From positions 1 to 64,000 of the forward strand of contig CAJMMN010000012.1 in NCBI GenBank assembly GCA_905214525.1: a stretch of 64,000 nt of DNA. The letters are read 5' to 3'. Under the pieces are notes generated by a model. It did not search any database and was not told where the DNA came from. It was given only the letters and a program-made list of their open reading frames with translations. Below, one piece after another: positions 27,098 to 34,849 of the stretch (positions are counted from its first letter, which is position 1; each line of letters starts with the position of its first letter). The stretch is from an uncultured bacterium. Its GTDB lineage: Bacteria; Actinomycetota; Coriobacteriia; Coriobacteriales; Coriobacteriaceae. Both the position numbers and the translations under genes were made by a program.

Positions 27098-27961
27098 ATG
27101 CAGACAGGCATGTATGCGATTAGCGAGATGGCGAGCTTGTTTAACGTTTCGCGCCAAACGCTCATCTACTACGACAAGATCGGTCTGTTTAAACCCGCCG
27201 TGGTTAACGAAAAGGGCTACCGTTTCTATTCGCCTACGCAGATCCCGCTCATGCGTCTGATTTGCATGCTTCGCGACCTGGGGCTCGAACTCGACGAGAT
27301 TGACCGCCTGACCTCGACGTTCGACATTGGCGAGATGACCGATCACCTGCGCTCGCGGGTGCAGGCGCTCGATGAGCAGATCGCTGAGCTCAAAGCCGAG
27401 CGCGCGAGCGTACAGGAGCGTCTAAGCTTTTACGACGAGGCGGTTTACTGGCGCGAGCGCGAGGGCAAGCCGGAGCTCAAGCAATTCGAGCGTCGCTACG
27501 TGGTCTTTGAGGAGTTTCCGGGCGATATCGAGCGCGGCCGCTCGATGCTTCACCCTACGCTCATGCGGGCAATCCTGCGCATGCGTGCGCTGACGGGCAC
27601 GCGTCCCATGCGCGGCTGGGGCGCCATGCTGCGTCGCGAGGCGCTGCATTCCGACGACCCCATCGCCGGCGCCGGCTCCTTTGCCGTGCTGCCGCGCGGT
27701 GCCGAGGAACTGCTGCCGAGCGATCCCGCCGAGCTGGCAGAGATCGGCATCGAAGTGCTGCCCGAGGGCACATATCTGTGCATGAGCCGCTGGGGCATGC
27801 CGTACGAGCCCGAGGGCATCCGCGCCGTCGTGGCCTGCATGGACAAGCACGCGCTCCAGCCCGTTGGCAACGCCTTCGACTTTTGCTACCTCGATACTAC
27901 GAGCTACGACGAGTCCCACCAAGAGGACTTTTGCTGCATCCAAATCCCCGTCGCCCTCTAG
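27098..27961 (+). CDS. MerR-family regulator with GyrI-like effector domain
   Basis: A 287-residue regulator. The N-terminal MerR helix-turn-helix (YAISEMASLFNVSRQTLIYYDKIGLFKPAVVNEKGYRFYSPTQI) is followed by a dimerising coiled coil (about residues 75-115) and a GyrI-like small-molecule binding domain (EVLPEGTYLCMSRWGMPY onward). ATG 27098 has GGGAGG upstream. It closes the UbiD cluster and is the best candidate for its control, possibly sensing the aromatic acid. MerR sites have an unusual promoter spacing, but none was identified with confidence here. Confidence 0.9.
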   Translation: MQTGMYAISEMASLFNVSRQTLIYYDKIGLFKPAVVNEKGYRFYSPTQIPLMRLICMLRDLGLELDEIDRLTSTFDIGEMTDHLRSRVQALDEQIAELKAERASVQERLSFYDEAVYWREREGKPELKQFERRYVVFEEFPGDIERGRSMLHPTLMRAILRMRALTGTRPMRGWGAMLRREALHSDDPIAGAGSFAVLPRGAEELLPSDPAELAEIGIEVLPEGTYLCMSRWGMPYEPEGIRAVVACMDKHALQPVGNAFDFCYLDTTSYDESHQEDFCCIQIPVAL

Positions 27962-27992
27962 ATGTGACAAGGGGACTGCTCCTTCGTCACAT
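27962..27992. repeat. Palindromic repeat, copy E
   Basis: Diverged copy (ATGTGACAAGGGGAC then CTCCTTCGTCACAT) directly after the MerR stop codon and 18 bases before the second 61-base repeat. Confidence 0.7.
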
Positions 27993-28010
27993 TCGTGGTG
28001 TGGCTGCTGC

Positions 28011-28071
28011 CCAAACCGTCACAACATTCGATGAAAATCTCGAAAACGAGGAAAAGCGTCGAATGTTGTGA
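28011..28071. repeat. 61-base repeat, copy 2
   Basis: Exact duplicate of 23132-23192, same orientation, again next to a palindromic repeat. The pair brackets the transporter, ubiD, ubiX and merR genes. Confidence 0.9.
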
Positions 28072-28162
28072 CGCTTTTCCTGTCTGTGCCGGCGAGCTCC
28101 CGTGTCATCTGGGGGTATAAGGCTAGCAAGTGTTTATTTGCGAGGCCAAGGGGGCGCCCCGT

Positions 28163-29032
28163 ATGGATATCGATAACTTTGAATGGTGGTATAGCGAGGG
28201 CGAGGCTCCGGACGAGGAGTGGGACGAGCCCGCGCCGCGTGACGTGTCGAGCGACGAGGACGAGACCGGCAGCGATGCTGCTGTCGAGCCTGACGCCGCC
28301 TCCGATGCCGCCGAGCCTCTGACCTTTGAGCAGGCTTGGGCCCAGGCTGAGGCCGACGAGGCAAAGGCCGATGCCACGGCCACACTGGGTGAGCCAGCCG
28401 ACATGTCCATCTCGCCGGCAAAGACCCCGCAGCCGCGTCACACTATCGATCCCGACAGCACGGCATCCTTCAGCATTCTCGACGTGCCCTCGCAGGGTGC
28501 CCAGGCGCCTGCGCCCACGCATCGCCCCGATCTGGCTCGCGAGGAAGATGCGGGACGTCGCTCTCCGCTTGGCCCCATCCTTATCGCCTTTATGGCCGGC
28601 GTTATCGCATGCTCGGTAATTGGAAACGTCTGGAGCCATGTTGAACAACAGCGCAAAGACGCCGCCAAGGTCGAGATGTCCGTCGAGCAATCGCTCAGCC
28701 GCACGCGCTCGGTGCATGTATCGGTCGAGGTCAAGGACGGCGCGACGTGGGACACCGCGCGCGGCGACAGCCAGATGCTCGTCCATATCGTGGGTCGCAC
28801 GCTCAAGGGGCAAGCGATCGACGAGTACCAATACGTCAATTCCGAAGGTGACGGCATCGAGCTCAAGCCCGGCGACTACGAGCTCACGGTCGATGAGCCG
28901 CCCGTCGCCACCGACGGCACGCGTTACCGTGCCTCAAAGCGCATGGTTCCGGTGAGTTTTAATTCACAGGCGCCCGATACGGTCGATAGCACGCCGCAGG
29001 GCGGGTTTGACCTTTACGCTATTGCTCAATAA
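28163..29032 (+). CDS. Hypothetical single-pass membrane protein with acidic N-terminal region
   Basis: A 289-residue protein I do not recognise. The first 140 residues are acidic and low in complexity (DEEWDEPAPRD, DEDETGSDAAVEPDAASDAAE), a membrane helix follows (PLGPILIAFMAGVIACSVIGNVW, about residues 150-172), and the outer part of about 115 residues (SRTRSVHVSVEVKDGATW to the end) looks like a small beta-rich domain. The predicted topology is acidic part inside, C-terminal domain outside. AAGGGGG precedes the ATG. No operon partner is evident. Confidence 0.7.
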   Translation: MDIDNFEWWYSEGEAPDEEWDEPAPRDVSSDEDETGSDAAVEPDAASDAAEPLTFEQAWAQAEADEAKADATATLGEPADMSISPAKTPQPRHTIDPDSTASFSILDVPSQGAQAPAPTHRPDLAREEDAGRRSPLGPILIAFMAGVIACSVIGNVWSHVEQQRKDAAKVEMSVEQSLSRTRSVHVSVEVKDGATWDTARGDSQMLVHIVGRTLKGQAIDEYQYVNSEGDGIELKPGDYELTVDEPPVATDGTRYRASKRMVPVSFNSQAPDTVDSTPQGGFDLYAIAQ

Positions 29033-29111
29033 CTGCACCTGTCGCTCAACCCCGCCGCCAAGAGTGGGACAATAGCCCTCGACACCGTTGTTTACTATTG
29101 GAGGAAGTAGC

Positions 29112-30005
29112 ATGTCCACCGTCACTACCATCAAGCGCGGCGGCCTCACCGCGGCCATCGATTCCATGGGCGCCCAGCTCACGAGCCTTGCCCTCAACGG
29201 CAACGAGTATCTGTGGCAGGGCGACCCGGCCTTTTGGGGCAAGCACGCGCCCATTCTGTTCCCCATCGTGGGGTCGCTGCGCAACAATACGGCGACGTCT
29301 GTAGCCGGCACCTGCGAGATGGCGCGCCACGGCATCGCGCGCATTGTCGAGCATAAGATCGTCGAGGTGTCGGAGGATGGTTCGTCCATTACCTACGAGC
29401 TCACCGACACGCCCGAGTCGCTCAAGGCCTTCCCGTTCCACTTTAAGCTCAACATGACCTATGCTCTGACCGCCGACGCCACGCTCACGCAAACCTTTAC
29501 CGTCACCAACACCGGCGACGTGGACCTGCCGTTCTCGGTGGGCGGCCATCCCGCATTTAACGTGCCCGTCCCCGGTGCCGAGGACGAGGCGTTCGAGGAT
29601 TACGAGTTGGCGTTTACCGAGGCTTGGATCAACGAGGCTCCCATCATCACGCCCGATGGTCTTATGACGTTCGAGGGTAGCTATAAGGCCCCCGACAACT
29701 CGGACGTGCTGCCCATCACGCACCGCAGCTTCGATAACGATGCCATCATGTTCACCGATACTCCGGGCTCCACGCTCACACTGCGCGGCCGCAAGTCGGG
29801 CCACGGCGTCAAGATCGACTTTGAGGGCTTTAAGTACATTGGCGTGTGGTCTGCCGCCAACGATGCTCCGTTTGTGGCGCTCGAGCCTTGGACCGGTCAC
29901 ACCACCATGGACACCGAGGACGACGTCTTTGAGCACAAGGTCAACACCATTACGCTGGCGCCGGGCGAGACGGACGTCCGCAGCTTTAGCGTCACCTTGC
30001 TCTAG
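29112..30005 (+). CDS. Aldose 1-epimerase family protein (LacX-like)
   Basis: A 297-residue galactose-mutarotase-fold protein. Typical segments are FPIVGSLRNN, GMARHGIAR-like region (CEMARHGIARIVE), FSVGGHPAFNVPV with the catalytic-type His, and the later acidic region with GHTTMDTEDD near the end. These proteins interconvert alpha and beta anomers of hexoses or bind related sugars. GGAGG lies upstream of ATG 29112. It is followed at once by structured element copy 1. Confidence 0.85.
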   Translation: MSTVTTIKRGGLTAAIDSMGAQLTSLALNGNEYLWQGDPAFWGKHAPILFPIVGSLRNNTATSVAGTCEMARHGIARIVEHKIVEVSEDGSSITYELTDTPESLKAFPFHFKLNMTYALTADATLTQTFTVTNTGDVDLPFSVGGHPAFNVPVPGAEDEAFEDYELAFTEAWINEAPIITPDGLMTFEGSYKAPDNSDVLPITHRSFDNDAIMFTDTPGSTLTLRGRKSGHGVKIDFEGFKYIGVWSAANDAPFVALEPWTGHTTMDTEDDVFEHKVNTITLAPGETDVRSFSVTLL

Positions 30006-30180
30006 AGGTTCCGCCGTTCTAACGAACGGCGGACCGGTCGACGCTGCGCGCCACCCAGAACGACAATTTGTCATTCAAAAGGCAAGGCATGACCAGAAGG
30101 TCTATGCCTTGCCTTTTTCATGCCAACTTGTTCGCTCTGGGCGGCGCTCGCTGGCATTGCCAAAACATCGACGCTCCCAA
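30006..30180 (+). ncRNA. Structured repeat element, copy 1 (candidate RNA)
   Basis: Begins within a few bases of the epimerase stop. Hairpin 1: arms 30011-30019 and 30024-30032. A long closing stem pairs 30048-30063 with about 30132-30147, enclosing hairpin 2 (30081-30113) with a 4-base AGAA loop and a single-base bulge. A conserved tail TTGCCAAAACATCG follows. Copies at 44946 and 60486 keep the structure with different stem sequences. Orientation is set by the upstream gene in all three cases. Confidence 0.6.
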
Positions 30181-30285
30181 TGACTACCGTGTGTCTATTA
30201 ATTTTTCGAGCTTGTGCTGCGCTGCTGGTCGCTGGCGTATATCCTGTTAAGTCGTCAGCATACAATTCAACAGGGAAGGCAGATT

Positions 30286-31212
30286 ATGCATTCTCCCCAT
30301 CAACGCGACGCGCATCCACAGCCGGTATGCAGCCGTCGCATCTTTTTGGGTAGCGCTCTCGCTGCGAGCGCTTCCGTCGTCGCCGGCGCGCTCGCCGGCT
30401 GTCAGCGTCCGTCCACGCTCAAGGTGGTCCAGCCCACCACGGGCGGCGGTCGCGACGACCTGTCCGATTCCGTGATTGGCAAGGACAAGATCCGCATCGG
30501 CATGGAGGCGGCCTACGCCCCGTACAACTGGCAGGTCTCCGAAGCCAGCGAGTACACCATCCCCATCGACAACGTGCAGGGAGCCTACGCCGATGGCTAC
30601 GACGTGCAGATCGCCAAGATCGTCTGCAAGGCCCTCGGCGGCGAGCCCGTTGCCGTCAAGCAGAGCTTCTCGGGTCTTATCGATTCGCTTAACAACGGCC
30701 AGATTGACCTCATCATCGCCGGTATGAGCGCCACACCCGAGCGTGAGGAGTCTGTCGGTTTTTCCGATCCGTACTTTATCGGCTACTTTGGCCTGTTCGT
30801 AAAAGAGGGCTCGCCTTACCAGAACGCCACCAAGCTCAGCGACTTCAGTGGTGCCACGGTGCTCGGCCAAAAGGACACCATGCTCGATACCGTCATCGAC
30901 GAGATCCCGGGTGTTGTCCACAAGAACCCGGTCGATTCGGTTCCCACGGTGTTTTCGAACCTGCTGCAGGGCACGTGCGACGCCGTGACCTACAACACCG
31001 AGAACGAGAAGGGCTATATGGCCCAAAACCCGGGTATCGTCCCCATTCATTTTGCCGAGGGCGAGGGCTTTAAGCAGGAGGTCGCGGCAAACGTCGGCTG
31101 CCGCAAGGGCTCGGACAAGCTCCTTAAGCTCATCGACAAGACACTCAAGGGCATTAGCCAAGAGGAGCGCGACCAAATGTGGGACGCGTGCCTCGACCGT
31201 CAGCCGGCATAG
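30286..31212 (+). CDS. Polar amino-acid ABC transporter substrate-binding lipoprotein
   Basis: A 308-residue family-3 solute-binding protein. The N-terminus has SRRIFLG (Arg17-Arg18), resembling a twin-arginine signal, and the lipobox LAGC with Cys39, so it should be a lipid-anchored outside protein possibly exported by Tat. The mature part has the usual IRIGMEAAYAPYNW, GYDVQIAKIVCKALG and IIAGMSATPEREESVGFSDPYF blocks for amino-acid binding. ATG 30286 follows AGGGAAGG. It starts a three-gene importer operon with the permease and ATPase. Confidence 0.9.
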   Translation: MHSPHQRDAHPQPVCSRRIFLGSALAASASVVAGALAGCQRPSTLKVVQPTTGGGRDDLSDSVIGKDKIRIGMEAAYAPYNWQVSEASEYTIPIDNVQGAYADGYDVQIAKIVCKALGGEPVAVKQSFSGLIDSLNNGQIDLIIAGMSATPEREESVGFSDPYFIGYFGLFVKEGSPYQNATKLSDFSGATVLGQKDTMLDTVIDEIPGVVHKNPVDSVPTVFSNLLQGTCDAVTYNTENEKGYMAQNPGIVPIHFAEGEGFKQEVAANVGCRKGSDKLLKLIDKTLKGISQEERDQMWDACLDRQPA

Positions 31213-31221
31213 GGAGGCAGC

Positions 31222-32370
31222 ATGAAAACCATCAATCGTCTGGCCTCCTTTATCAAGGCCGACCACCGTTATGTGTACCTGGGCACGAGCGTTATCGCGG
31301 CGCTCGGCCTGGCGTTTAGCCAGCGCAACCCCACACCGCTGAGCTTCTTGGCTCCCACGGGCGTGTTTCAAGATTGCCTTTGGGCAATCCTGTGGGCGTG
31401 GCTCGTCGTGTCGGCGGCGGCGCTGGTCACCAAGCTTATGCACTGGAGCGACTATCGCGAAAAGTCGCCGTTCGCATCCGAGCGTTTCCGTCGTGGAGCA
31501 CGTTTAGGCAGCTACGTCGTGGTCGCCATCGCGGCAGTTTTCTTTATCGACCGCTGCGTCATGTCGTTTATCGACCTGGTGCAGGTGAGCATTGTCTCGG
31601 ACTCCAACCCCAGCGACTTTTTGTCGAGCCTGGTCTACATGACCTACAAGAGCGGCGACTTCTTTATCCGCGGCATCGAGATCACCATCGCACTTGCGAC
31701 CTTCGGCACCGTCATCGCCTTTTTCCTGGCACTGCTCTTTGTGTTCCTGCGTATTCAGACGTTCGATCGCGTGGATAACGACCTGGTGCGCTTCTTTAAG
31801 AGCATCGGCCGCGGCTTTACGACCGTCTACTCCACCATCGTGCGCGGCACGCCCATGATGGTCCAGGGCCTGCTCATCTATTACGCGGGCTTCACCGTTT
31901 TGCGCGGCATGGGCTTCGAGACCGCCCAAGCCAACCAGATCTGGAGCACCTTTACCGCTGGCCTCGTCACCATCTCGCTCAACTCTACTGCCTACATGAT
32001 GGAGGTCCTGCGCGGCGGCATCGAGTCCATCGATCCCGGTCAGGCCGAGGCGGCGCGCTCGCTGGGTCTGTCGCAGTGGCAGGCTATGCGCAAGGTCGTG
32101 TTCCCCCAGGGCATTAAAAACGCGATTCCGGCGCTCACCAACGAGCTCATCATCAACATCAAGGATTCGTCGGTGCTTTCGGTCATCGGTGTGTTTGACC
32201 TCATGTACGCCACCACCACCGTCGCCGGCGTGTACTACCGCCAGATGGAGGTCTACTGCGTGGCGCTCGTGGTCTACCTGATCCTGACGCTCGTGGCGAG
32301 CCGCCTGCTCGAGGCCTTTGGCAAAAAGCTCGGCGCCGAGGCCCCGGCAACGCTGCCCAGCTCCAACTAG
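31222..32370 (+). CDS. Polar amino-acid ABC transporter permease
   Basis: A 382-residue membrane protein. The C-terminal half is the HisM-like permease with the EAA loop (PGQAEAARSLGLSQWQAMRKVVFPQGIKNAIPALTNELI). The N-terminal 120 residues add further hydrophobic segments beyond the basic family length of about 220, so it is a longer form. It begins 10 bases after the binding-protein stop, and a GGGAGG site precedes the ATG. Confidence 0.9.
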   Translation: MKTINRLASFIKADHRYVYLGTSVIAALGLAFSQRNPTPLSFLAPTGVFQDCLWAILWAWLVVSAAALVTKLMHWSDYREKSPFASERFRRGARLGSYVVVAIAAVFFIDRCVMSFIDLVQVSIVSDSNPSDFLSSLVYMTYKSGDFFIRGIEITIALATFGTVIAFFLALLFVFLRIQTFDRVDNDLVRFFKSIGRGFTTVYSTIVRGTPMMVQGLLIYYAGFTVLRGMGFETAQANQIWSTFTAGLVTISLNSTAYMMEVLRGGIESIDPGQAEAARSLGLSQWQAMRKVVFPQGIKNAIPALTNELIINIKDSSVLSVIGVFDLMYATTTVAGVYYRQMEVYCVALVVYLILTLVASRLLEAFGKKLGAEAPATLPSSN

Positions 32371-32392
32371 GCGCAAGACGAGGAGAATCATC

Positions 32393-33178
32393 ATGGCAGA
32401 TACCACCACTACCGGCACCGCGGCCGCCGCACAGACCAATGAGCCGCTCATCCGCGTCGAGGGCCTGCGCAAGAGCTTCGGCTCGCTCGAGGTACTCAAG
32501 GGCATCGACCTGTCCGTTAATCCCGGCGAGGTCGTCACCATTATCGGCGCCTCGGGCTCGGGCAAGTCGACCTTCCTGCGCTGCCTCAACCTGCTCGAGA
32601 CCCCGGACGCGGGCCACATCTGGTTCCACGGCCAGGACCTCACGGCCGAGCGCTGCAACATTAACAAGCTGCGTGAGGACATCGGCATGGTGTTCCAGGG
32701 CTTTAACCTGTTCAACAACATGGACGTGCTCGACAACTGCACGCTCGCGCCCGTCACGCTCAAAAAGATGAGCAAGGCCGAGGCTGAAAAAATTGCGATG
32801 GAGCATCTGGCGAGCGTGGGCCTCGAAAAGTTCGCGCACGCCGCCGTGGGTCGCCTGTCCGGTGGTCAAAAACAGCGCGTGGCCATCGCCCGCGCCCTGT
32901 GCATGAATCCGCAGATCATGCTGTTCGACGAGCCGACCTCCGCACTCGATCCCGAGATCGTGGGAGAGGTGCTCGAGGTCATGCGCAAGCTCGCTGCCGA
33001 CGGTATGACCATGGTCGTCGTCACGCACGAGATGGCCTTTGCCCGCACGGTGTCCGACCGTGTGGTCTTTATGGACAAGGGCGTGGTGCTCGAGGACGCC
33101 GCGCCGGCAGAGCTCTTTGGCAACCCCAAGCACCAGCGTACCCGCGAGTTCCTCTCGCGTTATCTCAACGACAAATAA
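32393..33178 (+). CDS. Polar amino-acid ABC transporter ATPase (GlnQ-like)
   Basis: A 261-residue ATPase with GASGSGKST (Walker A), LSGGQKQRVAIARAL (signature) and MLFDEPTSALDPE (Walker B), close to GlnQ/ArtP types that drive uptake of glutamine, arginine or similar amino acids. ATG 32393 has GAGGAG upstream; the 25 upstream in-frame codons are not conserved. An alanine/threonine-rich tail of about 20 residues precedes the ATPase fold. It is the last gene of the importer operon. Confidence 0.93.
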   Translation: MADTTTTGTAAAAQTNEPLIRVEGLRKSFGSLEVLKGIDLSVNPGEVVTIIGASGSGKSTFLRCLNLLETPDAGHIWFHGQDLTAERCNINKLREDIGMVFQGFNLFNNMDVLDNCTLAPVTLKKMSKAEAEKIAMEHLASVGLEKFAHAAVGRLSGGQKQRVAIARALCMNPQIMLFDEPTSALDPEIVGEVLEVMRKLAADGMTMVVVTHEMAFARTVSDRVVFMDKGVVLEDAAPAELFGNPKHQRTREFLSRYLNDK

Positions 33179-33186
33179 TGCAAGCG

Positions 33187-33219
33187 AACGTGGCAAAGGG
33201 ACCGCCTCTTTGCCACGTT
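33187..33219. repeat. Palindromic repeat, copy F
   Basis: Variant with AACGTGGCAAAG and CTTTGCCACGTT arms. Again both arms changed together, keeping the stem. Confidence 0.75.
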
Positions 33220-33235
33220 GTTTTTGGAGGAAGGC

Positions 33236-34663
33236 ATGGCCGAGGTTTGGCGCTTCTTTGCGCACGAGGATGATTTTGCCGATATCGACGAGGTCGGCGC
33301 GTGCGAGCGCCTGGGCCGCGTGCTGTCGTTTCCGACGATTTCGAGCATGGATGCCCAGACGGTGGACTGGCAGGCGTTTGCCGACCTGCGCGCCTATATG
33401 CAGCAGGCCTGGCCGCGCGTGTTTGCGGCGGGCGAGGTCGAGCTCATCGACCATTCGCTGCTCGTGACGCTTGCCGGCATCGACCCCGCCCTCAAGCCGG
33501 TCATGCTCATGGGCCACATGGACGTGGTTCCCGTGGTGCCGGGCACCGAGACAGACTGGACGCACAATTCCTTTAGCGGGCACGTGGACGACACCTATAT
33601 TTGGGGTCGCGGCGCCATCGATATGAAAGACCAGGTCGCAGGCATCCTGGAGGCCGTTGAGTATGCGCTGGCGCACGGCTGGCAACACGAACGAACCCTG
33701 CTGCTGGCCTTTGGCCAGGATGAGGAGACCACGCAGTGCGGCGCGGGTGCCATTGGCCGCGTGCTCGAGGAGCGCGGCGTTGAGCTTGAGTACCTGATTG
33801 ACGAGGGCGACTATCGTATCGTTGAAGCTGCCGAGTACGGCGCAGGCGAGGGTTGGCTTATGCATGCCGATCTTGCCGAGAAGGGCTATGCCGATATCGT
33901 GCTCAGGACGAAGAGCGAGGGCGGGCATTCTTCCAACCCCTACGGCGGCACGTCGCTCGAAGTGCTCAGCCGCGCTATTGCCGCGATTTGCGATATCGAG
34001 TGGCCGGCGCGTGTGACCGATCTGCTTGCCGCGCAGCTCGTCGAGCTGGGGCTTTATACCGCAGACGAGATTGCTGCCAGCAAGGATGCCATCGTGCGCG
34101 ACTGCCTTGCCAGCAAAAAGCTGTACCCGCTTGTGACCACCACCTGTGCGCCCACGCAAATCGAGGGCGGCAGTACCGGTGCCAACGTAATGCCGCAAGA
34201 TATGTGGGTCAATATCAACTTCCGCATGCTCGAGGGTACGAGCGTGGCCGATGTCGTGGCCTGCTGCCGCGAGGCCGTTGCCACCGCTGGGCTCGCCGGC
34301 CGAGTCGAGGTCGAGCTGGGCCCCGGCAGCTCCGAGCCCTCGCCGTCCCCGCGCGTGGGCGGTCCGGGGCTCGAGGCCGTCCGCGCCATCGCCGCCCGCT
34401 ATTTCCGTGATCCCAAGCCGACGGAGGAAAACGGATCGTCTGCGGTGGGCCAAGAGCCGATGAGCATCGTGCCCTCGACCGTGATTGGTGCAACCGATGC
34501 CGCCAACTACCAGCGCATTTGCCACGAGTGCATCCGCTTCTCCGCCTTTGTGGTCGACGATGACGAATGCGACCGCGGCGTCCACGGCACCAACGAGCGC
34601 ATCACCCGTCGCGCCTACCTCCAAGGCATCCGCTTCCTCATCGCCCTGCTCCACACGCTCTAG
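33236..34663 (+). CDS. M20-family metallopeptidase (carboxypeptidase PM20D1-like)
   Basis: A 475-residue zinc peptidase or amidohydrolase. Metal-site motifs are GHMDVVPV (His), GRGAIDMKD (bridging Asp) and GQDEET (Glu pair). A dimerisation lid follows (KSEGGHSSNPYGGTSLEVLSRAI) with a conserved His, and the end carries a further His in VHGTNERI. Length and layout fit the larger M20A branch acting on N-acyl amino acids or dipeptides. GGAGG lies just before ATG 33236. Its position behind an amino-acid importer suggests use of imported peptides or acylated amino acids. Confidence 0.88.
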   Translation: MAEVWRFFAHEDDFADIDEVGACERLGRVLSFPTISSMDAQTVDWQAFADLRAYMQQAWPRVFAAGEVELIDHSLLVTLAGIDPALKPVMLMGHMDVVPVVPGTETDWTHNSFSGHVDDTYIWGRGAIDMKDQVAGILEAVEYALAHGWQHERTLLLAFGQDEETTQCGAGAIGRVLEERGVELEYLIDEGDYRIVEAAEYGAGEGWLMHADLAEKGYADIVLRTKSEGGHSSNPYGGTSLEVLSRAIAAICDIEWPARVTDLLAAQLVELGLYTADEIAASKDAIVRDCLASKKLYPLVTTTCAPTQIEGGSTGANVMPQDMWVNINFRMLEGTSVADVVACCREAVATAGLAGRVEVELGPGSSEPSPSPRVGGPGLEAVRAIAARYFRDPKPTEENGSSAVGQEPMSIVPSTVIGATDAANYQRICHECIRFSAFVVDDDECDRGVHGTNERITRRAYLQGIRFLIALLHTL

Positions 34664-34664
34664 C

Positions 34665-34682
34665 ATGCGACAAAGGGACTGA
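34665..34682. repeat. Left half of a split palindromic repeat
   Basis: ATGCGACAAAGGGACTGA: one arm plus loop of the palindromic repeat, without its right arm. The matching right arm with the same GACTGA loop lies at 43662-43680, beyond the adhesin gene. Confidence 0.7.
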
Positions 34683-34849
34683 GCCGATTTCATCGGTAAT
34701 GAGACAAAAACTGTCATAGAATAAGACTAAGATATCTTAAGAGACATATGCTGGGGTTGGTATTCCTTGAACGACTGCGGGCATGTGCCAGACTGCCTCG
34801 GCCCCCGGGGAGCACCCGGGCAGGTCGCCGTGTGACTGGGGAGGAAATT

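Noticed and set aside
32201..34717. 838-codon minus-strand frame across the ABC ATPase and M20 peptidase genes
   Set aside because: It is antisense to two well-supported genes and has His/Gly/Val-rich shadow composition.
34748..34849. Upstream start of the adhesin at 34748
   Set aside because: The codons encode no signal-like or conserved sequence and lack a good ribosome site; ATG 34850 has GGGGAGGAAA.
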